8,150 bases of DNA, from contig JAMOQH010000134.1 of the NCBI GenBank assembly GCA_027064085.1, positions 1 through 8,150 on the forward strand, given 5' to 3'. Under the pieces are notes generated by a model. That model saw nothing but the letters and a program-made list of their open reading frames with translations, was not told the DNA's origin and made no database searches. Below are positions 1 through 6,615 of the stretch, in pieces. The number at the start of each line of letters is the position of its first letter. The stretch's first letter is position 1. This stretch comes from a bacterium. Lineage in GTDB: Bacteria; UBP6; JAFGXH01. Both the position numbers and the translations under genes were made by a program.

Positions 1-1022
1 TGATTAAGTTCTTTTAAAAATAATACAAAATCAAAATAATTTTCTTCTGTTAAATTATTTAATTTCTTTGCTATTTTATTTAATCTTTCTGGTTCAATCA
101 AGGTGTTATATAACTTTTTTAATAGGACAACAACTTTCTTTTTATTAACTTCCGTTTCATAGTTTGTTTTGAAATCATAAAATATAAAATATAATGACTT
201 ATAATCTGACTCTTCAATATATTTGTCTAAATATTGATAAATATATTCTATATATTTATCAGCATTTTCTATATACATAAATGCAATTTTTGTAATCATT
301 GCACTCCATCTTTGTGGAAGTTCTTTTAGATCAAATTTTAAGTTGTTATGTATGAATTCATTATCACTTTCTAGTATTTCTATTTTATTTTTTTCTTTAA
401 GTTCCTCAAATAGTTTTTCATTATCTTCAATTTGAATTTCTTTTTTTAAGTCATCTGCTCTATATTTTTTTTTCTTTTTGGAGAAATCAAAACCAAACGC
501 CTCAAATTCTTTTTGAATAGGAGCATTTTTCTTTCTAATCCAATTAGAAAATTGGCTAAAACTCTGTTTTTGTTCTGTGGTTGATTCATAGAATGTCTCA
601 ACTTTATTGTAAAGAATTGTTTTAAAGTCAGCTTCCCACAAAAGAGTGATGATGTCATTTGATTCTGTTTTTCTATATATCAAAATATCTATAAATTTGT
701 TTAATTCATTGACATCAATATTTACTGTAAATACTATTGTTCTAACGCCCATTTTGTATAAATGATATACATTACTATTTGAGATATTCTCTTCTTCATA
801 AACAACAACTTTCTCAAATTCATAAGCTCCTGAAATAATGTTCAAAACTAAATCTTCATCAAATTTTTCATGATATTTTCTTAGTAAATTCAAGACTTCT
901 TGCCTAAAGTTCTTTAAATTAGGGTGTTTACCTTGATACATGTGATGAGTTTTTATTACTCTTTCGATTAACTTTATTGCTTCACCAGCAAGATTAGCTT
1001 TTTCTTTTATATTCTCTGTCAT
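1..1022 (-). CDS. Uncharacterised protein, 3' part beyond window edge
   Basis: The reverse strand is open without a stop from an ATG at 1022 to the left edge, giving about 340 codons with the C-terminus missing. The ATG follows directly on the stop of the upstream gene (TAA then ATG), and an AAAGG ribosome binding site lies at 1031-1035, so the two genes are probably one transcript with coupled translation. The protein has no signal peptide or membrane segment and looks cytosolic and mostly helical. Residues about 72-145 contain VVVYEEE, a YKMGVRTIVF stretch and TLLWEADF. From memory this resembles the N-terminal part of large uncharacterised, often HEAT-repeat, proteins of Myxococcota. That likeness is recalled, not computed. 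Residues 184-220 are rich in Lys and Glu, and the rest is rich in Tyr, Asp and Lys. No catalytic motif is visible and I assign no function. A run of nine A codes for Lys near residue 185. Confidence 0.85.
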   Translation of the reverse strand, partial: MTENIKEKANLAGEAIKLIERVIKTHHMYQGKHPNLKNFRQEVLNLLRKYHEKFDEDLVLNIISGAYEFEKVVVYEEENISNSNVYHLYKMGVRTIVFTVNIDVNELNKFIDILIYRKTESNDIITLLWEADFKTILYNKVETFYESTTEQKQSFSQFSNWIRKKNAPIQKEFEAFGFDFSKKKKKYRADDLKKEIQIEDNEKLFEELKEKNKIEILESDNEFIHNNLKFDLKELPQRWSAMITKIAFMYIENADKYIEYIYQYLDKYIEESDYKSLYFIFYDFKTNYETEVNKKKVVVLLKKLYNTLIEPERLNKIAKKLNNLTEENYFDFVLFLKELN

Positions 1023-2369
1023 TTAATTAGCCTTTAATGCAATACTAAATTTAAAGTCTATTGCTTCACTATCTGGATTTATTGGGAATTTCCATAATTT
1101 TATTTTATTTTCCATGCAAGTAGCCATTTCACTATCATTGTATTTAGTTGGTTTGAAGTTACTATTTACACTGTTCACCCTACCACTTGCAGAAATTTTT
1201 AATTTAAAATATACTTTTGCAATTAAGTCAGGATTTGCCTTTAATGCTTTTCGGTAGCACCAAAAAACTCCCCTTTTACTCTCTGTTACTACTTTTGCAA
1301 CATCTTTGGCATAGTTACCACTAAGATGATTTACTGTAGATGCTTTAGATTTTATTGAAACTTTTTTAGAATTATTAGTATTTAAATTTCTACCCCCATA
1401 AAGATCTATATGGTCTTTATGGTTAATTGGTGTATTATTTTTCTTTTTTTCATTATTTTTCTTACTATTTGCTTTAATTCGTATTACCTTACCATCATCA
1501 CCTTTAACTTCAATATATTTAACTTTTTCTTTTACAATAACTCTATCCTTATATTTAACTTCTGTTTTAATTTTTTCTTTTACTATTGTTTTTGGGTCTT
1601 TGTTTTTAAAATAAATAATGACTGAAGTTCCAATTACAATAACAAATGCTAGTAGTACAAAAAAGATTAATCTTTCTTTTTTTCTTTTTTGATTGTACAT
1701 TACAAAAATACCAGTATTTCCCATTGGAGAGTTACCTGTTAATGAGCGCAGTAATTTACTATCCTTATCTTCTTTTTTTTCTTCAAAGTTTTTATTGAAG
1801 AAATCATCAGGAGATATAGTGTCTGAATCTTCTTCTTCAGGAGTGAAATTTTTTTCTTTTTCTTTTTCTTTTTTTTCTGATTTTTTCTTTTTAAATTCAT
1901 CTCTTGTTAACGTTTTTTCGTCGGAATCAAATTCGTTTTCATTAATATTGGTATTTATTTCTTTGTTTGGATCAAACTCATCATATAGCATATTTAGTTT
2001 TTCTGATTGATTTTTTCTTCTTTCTGATGTTCGAATTGGTAATTTTATTAAATGTTTTAATTCACTAACAGATTGAGCTTGTTGCCAATCTGTCATTCCA
2101 TTTTTCCAAACTAAAGTAGAAAATAATAACTCTCCTGAATCAATATATCCCTTTATTTCATCAACACTTATTGGACCAATTTGTTCATTATTTAAAAACA
2201 GATACCATTCTTTACTTGATAAAATAGGTTTTTTCTTAGAATAAGGATTCGTTACAACTATTATATGATTACAAGCTTGGCATTTGATTTTGAAAGATGA
2301 GCCATAGTTTTCAAGTTTTTTATTATCTATTCCATATTTTTTATTACATTTATCACATGTAAATTTCAT
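1023..2369 (-). CDS. AgmX/GltJ-like zinc ribbon-GYF-TM-TonB-C-like protein
   Basis: This is a 448-residue single-pass membrane protein. Residues 1-40 form an MJ0042-type zinc ribbon with two CxxC pairs (C5/C8 and C30/C33). Residues about 54-108 form a GYF_2 domain with WYLF, IGP and a VWKNGMTDW signature. Residues 110-225 are a Lys/Glu/Asp-rich linker. One transmembrane helix spans about 235-254, preceded by a basic stretch (QKRKKER), so the N-terminus should be cytoplasmic. A charged periplasmic stalk leads to an AgmX/PglI C-terminal domain, about 351-448, with C371, C418 and the WKFP motif. Myxococcus xanthus AgmX/GltJ of the gliding machinery has the same domain order but is longer, and related proteins without a known motility role are common in that phylum. 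I chose the ATG at 2369 because GGGGA lies just upstream. The upstream in-frame ATG at 2402 falls at the promoter -10 and lacks a binding site. Confidence 0.93.
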   Translation of the reverse strand: MKFTCDKCNKKYGIDNKKLENYGSSFKIKCQACNHIIVVTNPYSKKKPILSSKEWYLFLNNEQIGPISVDEIKGYIDSGELLFSTLVWKNGMTDWQQAQSVSELKHLIKLPIRTSERRKNQSEKLNMLYDEFDPNKEINTNINENEFDSDEKTLTRDEFKKKKSEKKEKEKEKNFTPEEEDSDTISPDDFFNKNFEEKKEDKDSKLLRSLTGNSPMGNTGIFVMYNQKRKKERLIFFVLLAFVIVIGTSVIIYFKNKDPKTIVKEKIKTEVKYKDRVIVKEKVKYIEVKGDDGKVIRIKANSKKNNEKKKNNTPINHKDHIDLYGGRNLNTNNSKKVSIKSKASTVNHLSGNYAKDVAKVVTESKRGVFWCYRKALKANPDLIAKVYFKLKISASGRVNSVNSNFKPTKYNDSEMATCMENKIKLWKFPINPDSEAIDFKFSIALKAN

Positions 2370-2373
2370 GTAA

Positions 2374-2378
2374 TCCCC
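2374..2378 (-). promoter_or_regulatory. Ribosome binding site deciding the start at 2369
   Basis: On the reverse strand GGGGA stands four bases before the ATG at 2369. It supports the start whose protein opens directly with the zinc ribbon (MKFTCDKC) over the in-frame ATG 33 bases upstream. Confidence 0.75.
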
Positions 2379-2392
2379 AAAAAAGTTATTCC

Positions 2393-2422
2393 ATAATAGC
2401 ATTTACTTTTCTTTTTTTTCAA
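2393..2422 (-). promoter_or_regulatory. Promoter of the GltJ-like gene, extended -10
   Basis: Reading the reverse strand, TTGAAA (2417-2422) is followed after 18 bases by TATTAT (2393-2398), with a TGC extension at 2399-2401. The start of transcription would be near 2386, leaving about 17 bases of leader before the ATG at 2369. This fits the housekeeping sigma factor. The region is very AT-rich, so only the combination with the extended -10 and a suitable distance to the gene gives it weight. Confidence 0.55.
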
Positions 2423-2450
2423 GGTTTTTTTTAAATAAGTAAATTAAAAT

Positions 2451-2480
2451 TTGATTATATTCTATATTTTATGTTATTTT
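2451..2480 (+). promoter_or_regulatory. Promoter of the REC-histidine kinase gene, extended -10
   Basis: TTGATT (2451-2456) is followed after 18 bases by TATTTT (2475-2480), with TG at 2472-2473 forming an extended -10. Transcription would start near 2487, about 24 bases before the TTG start. It is divergent from the promoter of the GltJ-like gene, and the two -35 elements are about 30 bases apart. Confidence 0.45.
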
Positions 2481-2497
2481 ACTATTAAAAGAAATTT

Positions 2498-2504
2498 AAA
2501 GGGG
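2498..2504 (+). promoter_or_regulatory. Ribosome binding site deciding a TTG start
   Basis: AAAGGGG stands six bases before the TTG at 2511. No in-frame ATG lies near the start of the receiver domain, so this strong site is the main reason for accepting TTG as the initiation codon. Confidence 0.8.
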
Positions 2505-2510
2505 TAAATT

Positions 2511-3695
2511 TTGAATAATAATGATAAGATATTGGTGGTTGATGACGATATGATGAATTTAGATGTTTTGTGGGAAATACTATCTGATGATTATACAGTT
2601 AAGCTCGCAGATTCTGGCACCAAAGCTCTTTTAGTTTTAGACGATTTTAAGCCAGACTTAATTCTTCTTGATATCATGATGCCTGTAATGGATGGCTATG
2701 AAACAGCTAAAAAGATAAAAGAAAATAAAGTTTTTGAAAATATTCCAATTATATTTGTTACTGCATTAAATGATATGGAAAATAAAATAAAAGGTTTTAA
2801 GGTTGGGATATCTGATTATATTACAAAACCATTTGAATATGATGAAATTATAGCAAGAGTTGAAACTCATATAAGATTAAAAAAAGCTGTTGAAATGATT
2901 AATAAGTACAATAATGAGCTTGAAACAATGCTTGAAACAAGAACAAAGGAATTAATAAATACTGAGAAAAAAGCAGCATTTAGTTTGGTTATTGCAGGGA
3001 TTATACATAATCTTAAAGGTCCTTTGTCGGGAATATTGGGAGGTGCTGATTTACTATCCTTAAGCTTTAATAAATTAAATATCCCTCCCAAAGATTTAGA
3101 AAAATTAAATTCATTTTTAGATATTATAAAAATTGGTACAAATAAATTAGATACGATGATCAATTCAATGATGATAAAAGCTAAAACAGATGAAACTTCA
3201 AATATTGAAGTGAAGGACTTAAACCTTTTAATTAAAAGAGAGTTAACGTTTCTTGAAGCAAATTTAGAGTTTAAAAATAGAATTAAAAAAGAAATTGATT
3301 TATATGATGAAGAGCCCTTACTCATAAATGTTGTTCCTTCCGAATTGGTTCAAGTTTTTCAAAATATATTAAATAATGCAATTGATGCAATGTGGAAACA
3401 AAGTCAAAAATATATTTGGATAAAAACAGGTGTTAAAGATAAAATGATATTTTTTTCTATTAAGGATAATGGGACTGGAATTTCAAAAGAAAATTTAGAT
3501 AAAATATTTGATCCATTTTTCACAACAAAAGTGAAAGAAAAGACTGATGATGAGTTTTCGGAGCCAATTGGAACAGGGTTAGGATTATATAGTACATATC
3601 AAATAATAAATAATAATTATAATGGAAGGATAGAAATTAATTCCGATAAAAATGGAACCGAGTTTATTATATATATACCTAGATATAAAGAGTAA
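2511..3695 (+). CDS. Response regulator-histidine kinase (REC-HisKA-HATPase)
   Basis: This is a 394-residue soluble two-component signalling protein with no membrane segment. Residues 5-122 are a receiver domain with acidic pocket D11/D12, phospho-acceptor D54 in LLDIMMP, T84 and K106 in the TKPF motif. A coiled-coil linker at about 123-155 leads to a dimerisation/phosphotransfer region with H166 in GIIHNLKGPL. The ATPase domain covers about 272-392, with an N box (QNILNNAIDAM, N289), DNGTGI at 319-324, FDPFFTTK at 333-340 and GTGLGL at 354-359. All catalytic residues seem present. The receiver comes before the kinase, so this protein probably takes input from another kinase through D54, or adjusts its own kinase through it. 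No output domain or partner regulator lies nearby, so its target is unknown. Translation starts at TTG behind AAAGGGG. Its stop abuts the stop of the convergent gene. Confidence 0.97.
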   Translation: MNNNDKILVVDDDMMNLDVLWEILSDDYTVKLADSGTKALLVLDDFKPDLILLDIMMPVMDGYETAKKIKENKVFENIPIIFVTALNDMENKIKGFKVGISDYITKPFEYDEIIARVETHIRLKKAVEMINKYNNELETMLETRTKELINTEKKAAFSLVIAGIIHNLKGPLSGILGGADLLSLSFNKLNIPPKDLEKLNSFLDIIKIGTNKLDTMINSMMIKAKTDETSNIEVKDLNLLIKRELTFLEANLEFKNRIKKEIDLYDEEPLLINVVPSELVQVFQNILNNAIDAMWKQSQKYIWIKTGVKDKMIFFSIKDNGTGISKENLDKIFDPFFTTKVKEKTDDEFSEPIGTGLGLYSTYQIINNNYNGRIEINSDKNGTEFIIYIPRYKE

Positions 3696-4550
3696 CTATT
3701 TATTTTTAGTCTTATATTTTATTTCTCTTTTTTTCTTTTTTTCTTTAGAATCCTTAGCTTCTTTTTTAAAATCTTTATCTATTTCATTAAAAATATCTTT
3801 GGTATCATCATCATCATTATTTGATGTATAATCTGTTTCGTATAATAATTGATCATATTCTTTTACTTCATCACCAATATCTACATCAAGCTTAATATCA
3901 GATTTTACAATAACTTTAAAACCTTGTTTTCTTAAAGCTTTCATTACATCAATTGAGGCATATACAATTATAAAACTTTCATAAATATCATTATATGATA
4001 ATGCTAATAATGTTGAATCATCTTTAAAGTATGCTTTTATTGGTACCTTAGGATCCGTTTTGAATTTGTCATATTCTATTTTGTATGGTTTTAGGTTGTA
4101 CTTATTGGAGAAATGATTTATAAATTTTGCTAAATCATATTTTTTACCTAAGTTATCAGCTTCAATAACAATAATTTCTTTCCATAAAATATCATTTATC
4201 ATAAAAAATCTAAAAGTTTTCTTATGATAAATGAGTGTGAGCATTGATTCATTATTATTATAGTTGAATTCACCAGCATAAATAGAGTTATCATACTTTA
4301 CATTTTTTTCTTTGAAAATTACTTTATTTTTAAGTATTTTATTTATATTATCTTTTACTTTTTTAATAATTAAATCTTGTTTTTCTGGAGTAGCTGTATC
4401 ATATTTAGGATATTTTTTCATTAGTTGATTTGTAATGTGAACTTTTAATTTACTTAACTTCATCCCCCATGATATCCCTAAATCATCTGTCATAATAGAT
4501 GAAAATACTGTTGTTGAAGTAAATAAAAACAATATTAGTAAAGTTTTCAT
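3696..4550 (-). CDS. Secreted protein of unknown function, charged C-terminal tail
   Basis: The product has 284 residues. It begins with a typical signal peptide: K2, a hydrophobic core at residues 4-16, and likely cleavage after VFS near residue 17. There is no lipobox cysteine. The mature part opens with LGISWGMKLSKLK, a WGM-type opening I associate with small exported proteins that measure or bind something. It continues as a mixed alpha/beta stretch to about residue 236, including a FFMINDILWKEIIV strand pair. The last 45 residues are low in complexity: an acidic run (NDDDDT) and then a very Lys-rich end. No enzyme motif is visible. A perfect AGGAGG at 4555-4560 sits four bases before the ATG, suggesting strong translation. 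It lies 32 bases after the coiled-coil gene and is probably in one operon with it. The family is not recognised. Confidence 0.87.
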   Translation of the reverse strand: MKTLLILFLFTSTTVFSSIMTDDLGISWGMKLSKLKVHITNQLMKKYPKYDTATPEKQDLIIKKVKDNINKILKNKVIFKEKNVKYDNSIYAGEFNYNNNESMLTLIYHKKTFRFFMINDILWKEIIVIEADNLGKKYDLAKFINHFSNKYNLKPYKIEYDKFKTDPKVPIKAYFKDDSTLLALSYNDIYESFIIVYASIDVMKALRKQGFKVIVKSDIKLDVDIGDEVKEYDQLLYETDYTSNNDDDDTKDIFNEIDKDFKKEAKDSKEKKKKREIKYKTKNK

Positions 4551-4554
4551 TTTT

Positions 4555-4560
4555 CCTCCT
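4555..4560 (-). promoter_or_regulatory. Consensus Shine-Dalgarno of the secreted protein gene
   Basis: On the reverse strand AGGAGG is followed by four A and the ATG at 4550. It is the best match to consensus in the window and fixes the start. Confidence 0.85.
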
Positions 4561-4582
4561 TTGTCAAAGATTAAATATAGCT

Positions 4583-5272
4583 CTATTTAAGATTGTCTTT
4601 TGTTACTTTCAAGCCTATTTTTACAAATAGTTTTTTTATAGATAGTTTTATATTATCTAATTCTACTTTTTTTTGAGCAAGAATACTTTTTAGTTTTTTT
4701 AATTCTTCATTTTCGCCAGTTGTTTTTTTATGTACTTCTTTTTGTGCTGATGATATTTGTTTCAAAATCAATTCTCTTCTTGCTTCTAGTTTTGTTAAAT
4801 CTCTTTTTACATCCTTTACTGATGCCTGAAACTTCTCAAGTTTTTTTTGTAAGCTTAAGGTATTAAGTCTAAGTCTCTTTAAGTTTTCAAGCATTGCTTC
4901 CATGTTGCTAGAACCCTTTTTTAAAGCATCTGCATATTTTTTTTCAGCCGTTTCAAGTTGCATAAATTTATATTTATTTTTTGCTTTAAATATTTGCATT
5001 TCCTTTTCTTTTTTTTCGATTTGACTTGTATCGATATTTTCAATTTCAACAGCTATCTCTGAAAGTTCTTTATATAGTTTTTTCATTTTATCTTCATTAT
5101 TTTCTGATTCTAATTCTTCTTTTTCTTCAATTAACAACTTGATTTCTAATCTTTTATCATCTAGAGCATCTAGAGCATCATCAATTTCTATGTAAAAATC
5201 CTCTAAAATATCTTCATGTTTGTCATTATCATAAAATTTTTTACCAATAGAATAAAGTTTTTTACTATCCAT
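4583..5272 (-). CDS. Coiled-coil protein of unknown function
   Basis: The product has 229 residues, is predicted cytosolic, and is almost wholly helical. Heptad-like Leu/Ile/Lys/Glu patterns run from about residue 22 to 115 and from 122 to 215, broken near GSSN (120-123) and TTGEN (184-188). This suggests two antiparallel or consecutive coiled coils. The N-terminal 20 residues and the C-terminal VKIGLKVTKDNLK are the only non-coil parts. There is no signal peptide, membrane helix or catalytic motif. The ATG at 5272 follows AAGGAG (about 5280-5285). An extended -10 promoter and an inverted repeat precede it, and the secreted-protein gene follows after 32 bases. Such coiled-coil proteins often act as scaffolds, but nothing here shows a partner, so no function is assigned. 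Confidence 0.87.
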   Translation of the reverse strand: MDSKKLYSIGKKFYDNDKHEDILEDFYIEIDDALDALDDKRLEIKLLIEEKEELESENNEDKMKKLYKELSEIAVEIENIDTSQIEKKEKEMQIFKAKNKYKFMQLETAEKKYADALKKGSSNMEAMLENLKRLRLNTLSLQKKLEKFQASVKDVKRDLTKLEARRELILKQISSAQKEVHKKTTGENEELKKLKSILAQKKVELDNIKLSIKKLFVKIGLKVTKDNLK

Positions 5273-5307
5273 TCGATTTCTCCTTAAATAGTACTAACTA
5301 CAATAAC

Positions 5308-5316
5308 ATAATACCA
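5308..5316 (-). promoter_or_regulatory. Candidate extended -10 promoter of the coiled-coil gene
   Basis: Reading the reverse strand, TGGTATTAT occupies 5308-5316. Transcription would start near 5301, about 28 bases before the ATG at 5272. There is no convincing -35 element. The expected -35 region is instead occupied by one arm of an inverted repeat. Confidence 0.45.
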
Positions 5317-5339
5317 AGTTTAAATACAGAATAAACTTG
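5315..5339. repeat. Perfect 8-bp inverted repeat, operator or terminator
   Basis: CAAGTTTA (5315-5322) and its exact reverse complement TAAACTTG (5332-5339) are separated by nine bases. The repeat lies 18 bases downstream of the stop of the membrane-protein gene and reaches into the extended -10 of the coiled-coil gene. As RNA it could form a hairpin ending the sigma operon, but no continuous U-run follows. As DNA it is placed like an operator over the -35 region. Which of the two applies cannot be decided from sequence alone. Confidence 0.5.
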
Positions 5340-5357
5340 ATAACTCATACATATTTA

Positions 5358-6008
5358 TTATTTTTCATTTATAATATCAAGTATTTCTTTATTTATTGAT
5401 ATTTGATAGTAATTTGTAATATCAAAGTAACTCTCTTTTTTTAGTTTTAAATTCATATCAAGTAAAAGTTTAAGAATATTTTTTATTTCCGTTTCGGGTA
5501 TTAAATATATATAAAAAGCCTTTCCTTCTGTTTTAGAGTATTTCTTTAATATTTTTTTTATTAACTTAGAGTTTTTAATTTTAATTTTATTTTTTGATGT
5601 AAATATATATCTATATTTTTGTTTTTTTATTGTTTTTTCTCCATTTGTGATAGGATAAGTTATTAACTTATCCTTACTAATTGTAGAGTTAGGAGATTTA
5701 TTTACTTGTTTTGTATCAGGAAGAATCACCGTTTTAGAGCGTGGTGGTGCCTCGCCCCTATTATGTGGTGTAGAGAGTTTACTATGAGTAGGAGATTTAT
5801 TAATTACTTTTGTATTAAGTGAAACTCTTTGGTAAATAAAATTTACCAAAGCCCATAATATAATAATTATAATTACAACAAGGCTAGTAACGGTTAGATT
5901 CTTTTTTATTACTTTTAGTTTTTTATTATAGTATAGTCCTCTAGATCTTTTATTGATTTTTTGTTGAATTTCATTTAAAAACTCATTGTTTTCATCGTTA
6001 TTATTCAT
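5358..6008 (-). CDS. Single-pass membrane protein, candidate anti-sigma factor
   Basis: The product has 216 residues. A short basic cytoplasmic N-terminus (1-38) precedes one transmembrane helix at about 39-59. A Pro/Ser/Lys-rich extracytoplasmic linker (about 64-125) follows, then a compact domain at about 130-216 with alternating strands and helices (KAFYIYLIPETEI, then YYQISINKE). The start overlaps the end of the sigma-factor gene by eight bases, a usual arrangement for a sigma/anti-sigma pair, and the one-helix topology fits. It lacks the HxxxCxxC zinc motif of ZAS-type anti-sigma factors, and its cytoplasmic part is unusually short for a sigma-binding domain. The anti-sigma role is therefore inferred from position only. 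It could instead be a sensor or envelope target. The linker contains two copies of a short NKSP-containing repeat. Confidence 0.87.
   Translation of the reverse strand: MNNNDENNEFLNEIQQKINKRSRGLYYNKKLKVIKKNLTVTSLVVIIIIILWALVNFIYQRVSLNTKVINKSPTHSKLSTPHNRGEAPPRSKTVILPDTKQVNKSPNSTISKDKLITYPITNGEKTIKKQKYRYIFTSKNKIKIKNSKLIKKILKKYSKTEGKAFYIYLIPETEIKNILKLLLDMNLKLKKESYFDITNYYQISINKEILDIINEK
5692..5816. repeat. Imperfect direct repeat pair in the linker coding region
   Basis: Two 26-base segments (5692-5717 and 5791-5816) start exactly 99 bases apart and share GGAGATTTATT and a TTTTGTAT end, about 20 of 26 positions by eye. They code in the same frame for VNKSP and INKSP in the extracytoplasmic linker of the membrane protein. 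They may be traces of an internal duplication of 33 codons. Confidence 0.4.
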
Positions 6009-6615
6009 CTTTACTCTCTAAATCGTGTTCTAAAATATTTTTATAAGATTTTTTTAATTTTTCTCTTGCTCTAAATAATCTAGACTTAACCGTACCTAAT
6101 GATAAATCTAATATTTTAGAGATTTCATCATAATTCAGTTCATTTAAATCTCTTAAAATAATTATTTCTCTATCTTTTTCTTTCAAATTCGATAATGCTA
6201 AATCAAGTAATTCTAACGCTTCTTTCTTTTTTAATTTAGTAAAGGGGTTTTCATTTACTGGAAGATCATAATTAGGATATCTTTCCTTAATGTATTCTAT
6301 AGAGCTATGTTTATTGGACTTTCTTACATTTAAGTATTTCAGTTTATTTATTGTATAATTTCTTGTAATCCTAAATAGCCATGTTTTTAAAGAAGATTCT
6401 CCTCTAAATTTATCAATATTTCTAAATACAGAAATAAATACTTCTTGTGAAATATTCCAAGCTTCATCTTTATTGTTGATTAGTCTATTTACATAGGATA
6501 TTATCATTCTCTGGTACTTTAAAACAAAAAAGTTAAATGCATCTTCATTAAATTTCTTTAATTCTTTAACGAGTATATCTTCATTATTAAAATCTGGTTT
6601 GAACTTGGATTTCAT
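6001..6615 (-). CDS. ECF-type RNA polymerase sigma factor (RpoE-like)
   Basis: The product has 204 residues, the usual length of a group 4 sigma factor. Region 2 covers about 24-95 and includes the core-binding and -10 recognition part (NISQEVFISVFRNIDKF, then SSLKTWLFRITRN). Region 4 covers about 136-190 with DREIIILRDLNELNYDEIS and the DNA-reading helix LGTVKSRLFRAREKLKK. Regions 1.1 and 3 are absent, as expected for ECF factors. Where many ECF factors have AEDLVQE in region 2.2, this one has AWNISQE. The start codon shares four bases (ATGA) with the stop of the PilZ gene and has no Shine-Dalgarno sequence of its own, so translation is probably coupled. The following membrane-protein gene overlaps by eight bases. 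The sigma factor should direct polymerase to a dedicated set of promoters, which this window does not reveal. Confidence 0.97.
   Translation of the reverse strand: MKSKFKPDFNNEDILVKELKKFNEDAFNFFVLKYQRMIISYVNRLINNKDEAWNISQEVFISVFRNIDKFRGESSLKTWLFRITRNYTINKLKYLNVRKSNKHSSIEYIKERYPNYDLPVNENPFTKLKKKEALELLDLALSNLKEKDREIIILRDLNELNYDEISKILDLSLGTVKSRLFRAREKLKKSYKNILEHDLESKDE

Noticed and set aside
446-658. Small minus-strand open frame inside the left-edge gene
   Set aside because: It is out of frame with a much longer open frame that has a start, a binding site and conserved-looking motifs.
1410-2010. Plus-strand open frames at 1410-1625 and 1693-2010
   Set aside because: They lie antisense to the GltJ-like gene. 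Their Phe/Ser-rich translations are what Lys/Glu-rich coding sequence gives when read backwards.
2370-2402. Longer N-terminus of the GltJ-like protein from an ATG at 2402
   Set aside because: It lies upstream of the probable transcription start and overlaps the -10 region, has no binding site, and adds residues before a zinc ribbon that naturally begins at MKFTC.
2401-2444. Inverted repeat ATTTACTT (2401-2408) / AAGTAAAT (2437-2444) in the divergent promoter region
   Set aside because: The arms are 28 bases apart and consist almost only of A and T. By rough estimate such a pair is expected by chance in a region of this composition, so it is not called an operator.
2867-3325. Minus-strand open frame inside the histidine kinase gene
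   Set aside because: It is antisense to a gene with intact catalytic motifs and has no start signals of its own.
3683-3722. Imperfect hairpin across the convergent stop codons as a bidirectional terminator
   Set aside because: Only short A/T-rich stems with bulges can be drawn. No GC-rich stem is present, and U-runs are everywhere in this sequence.
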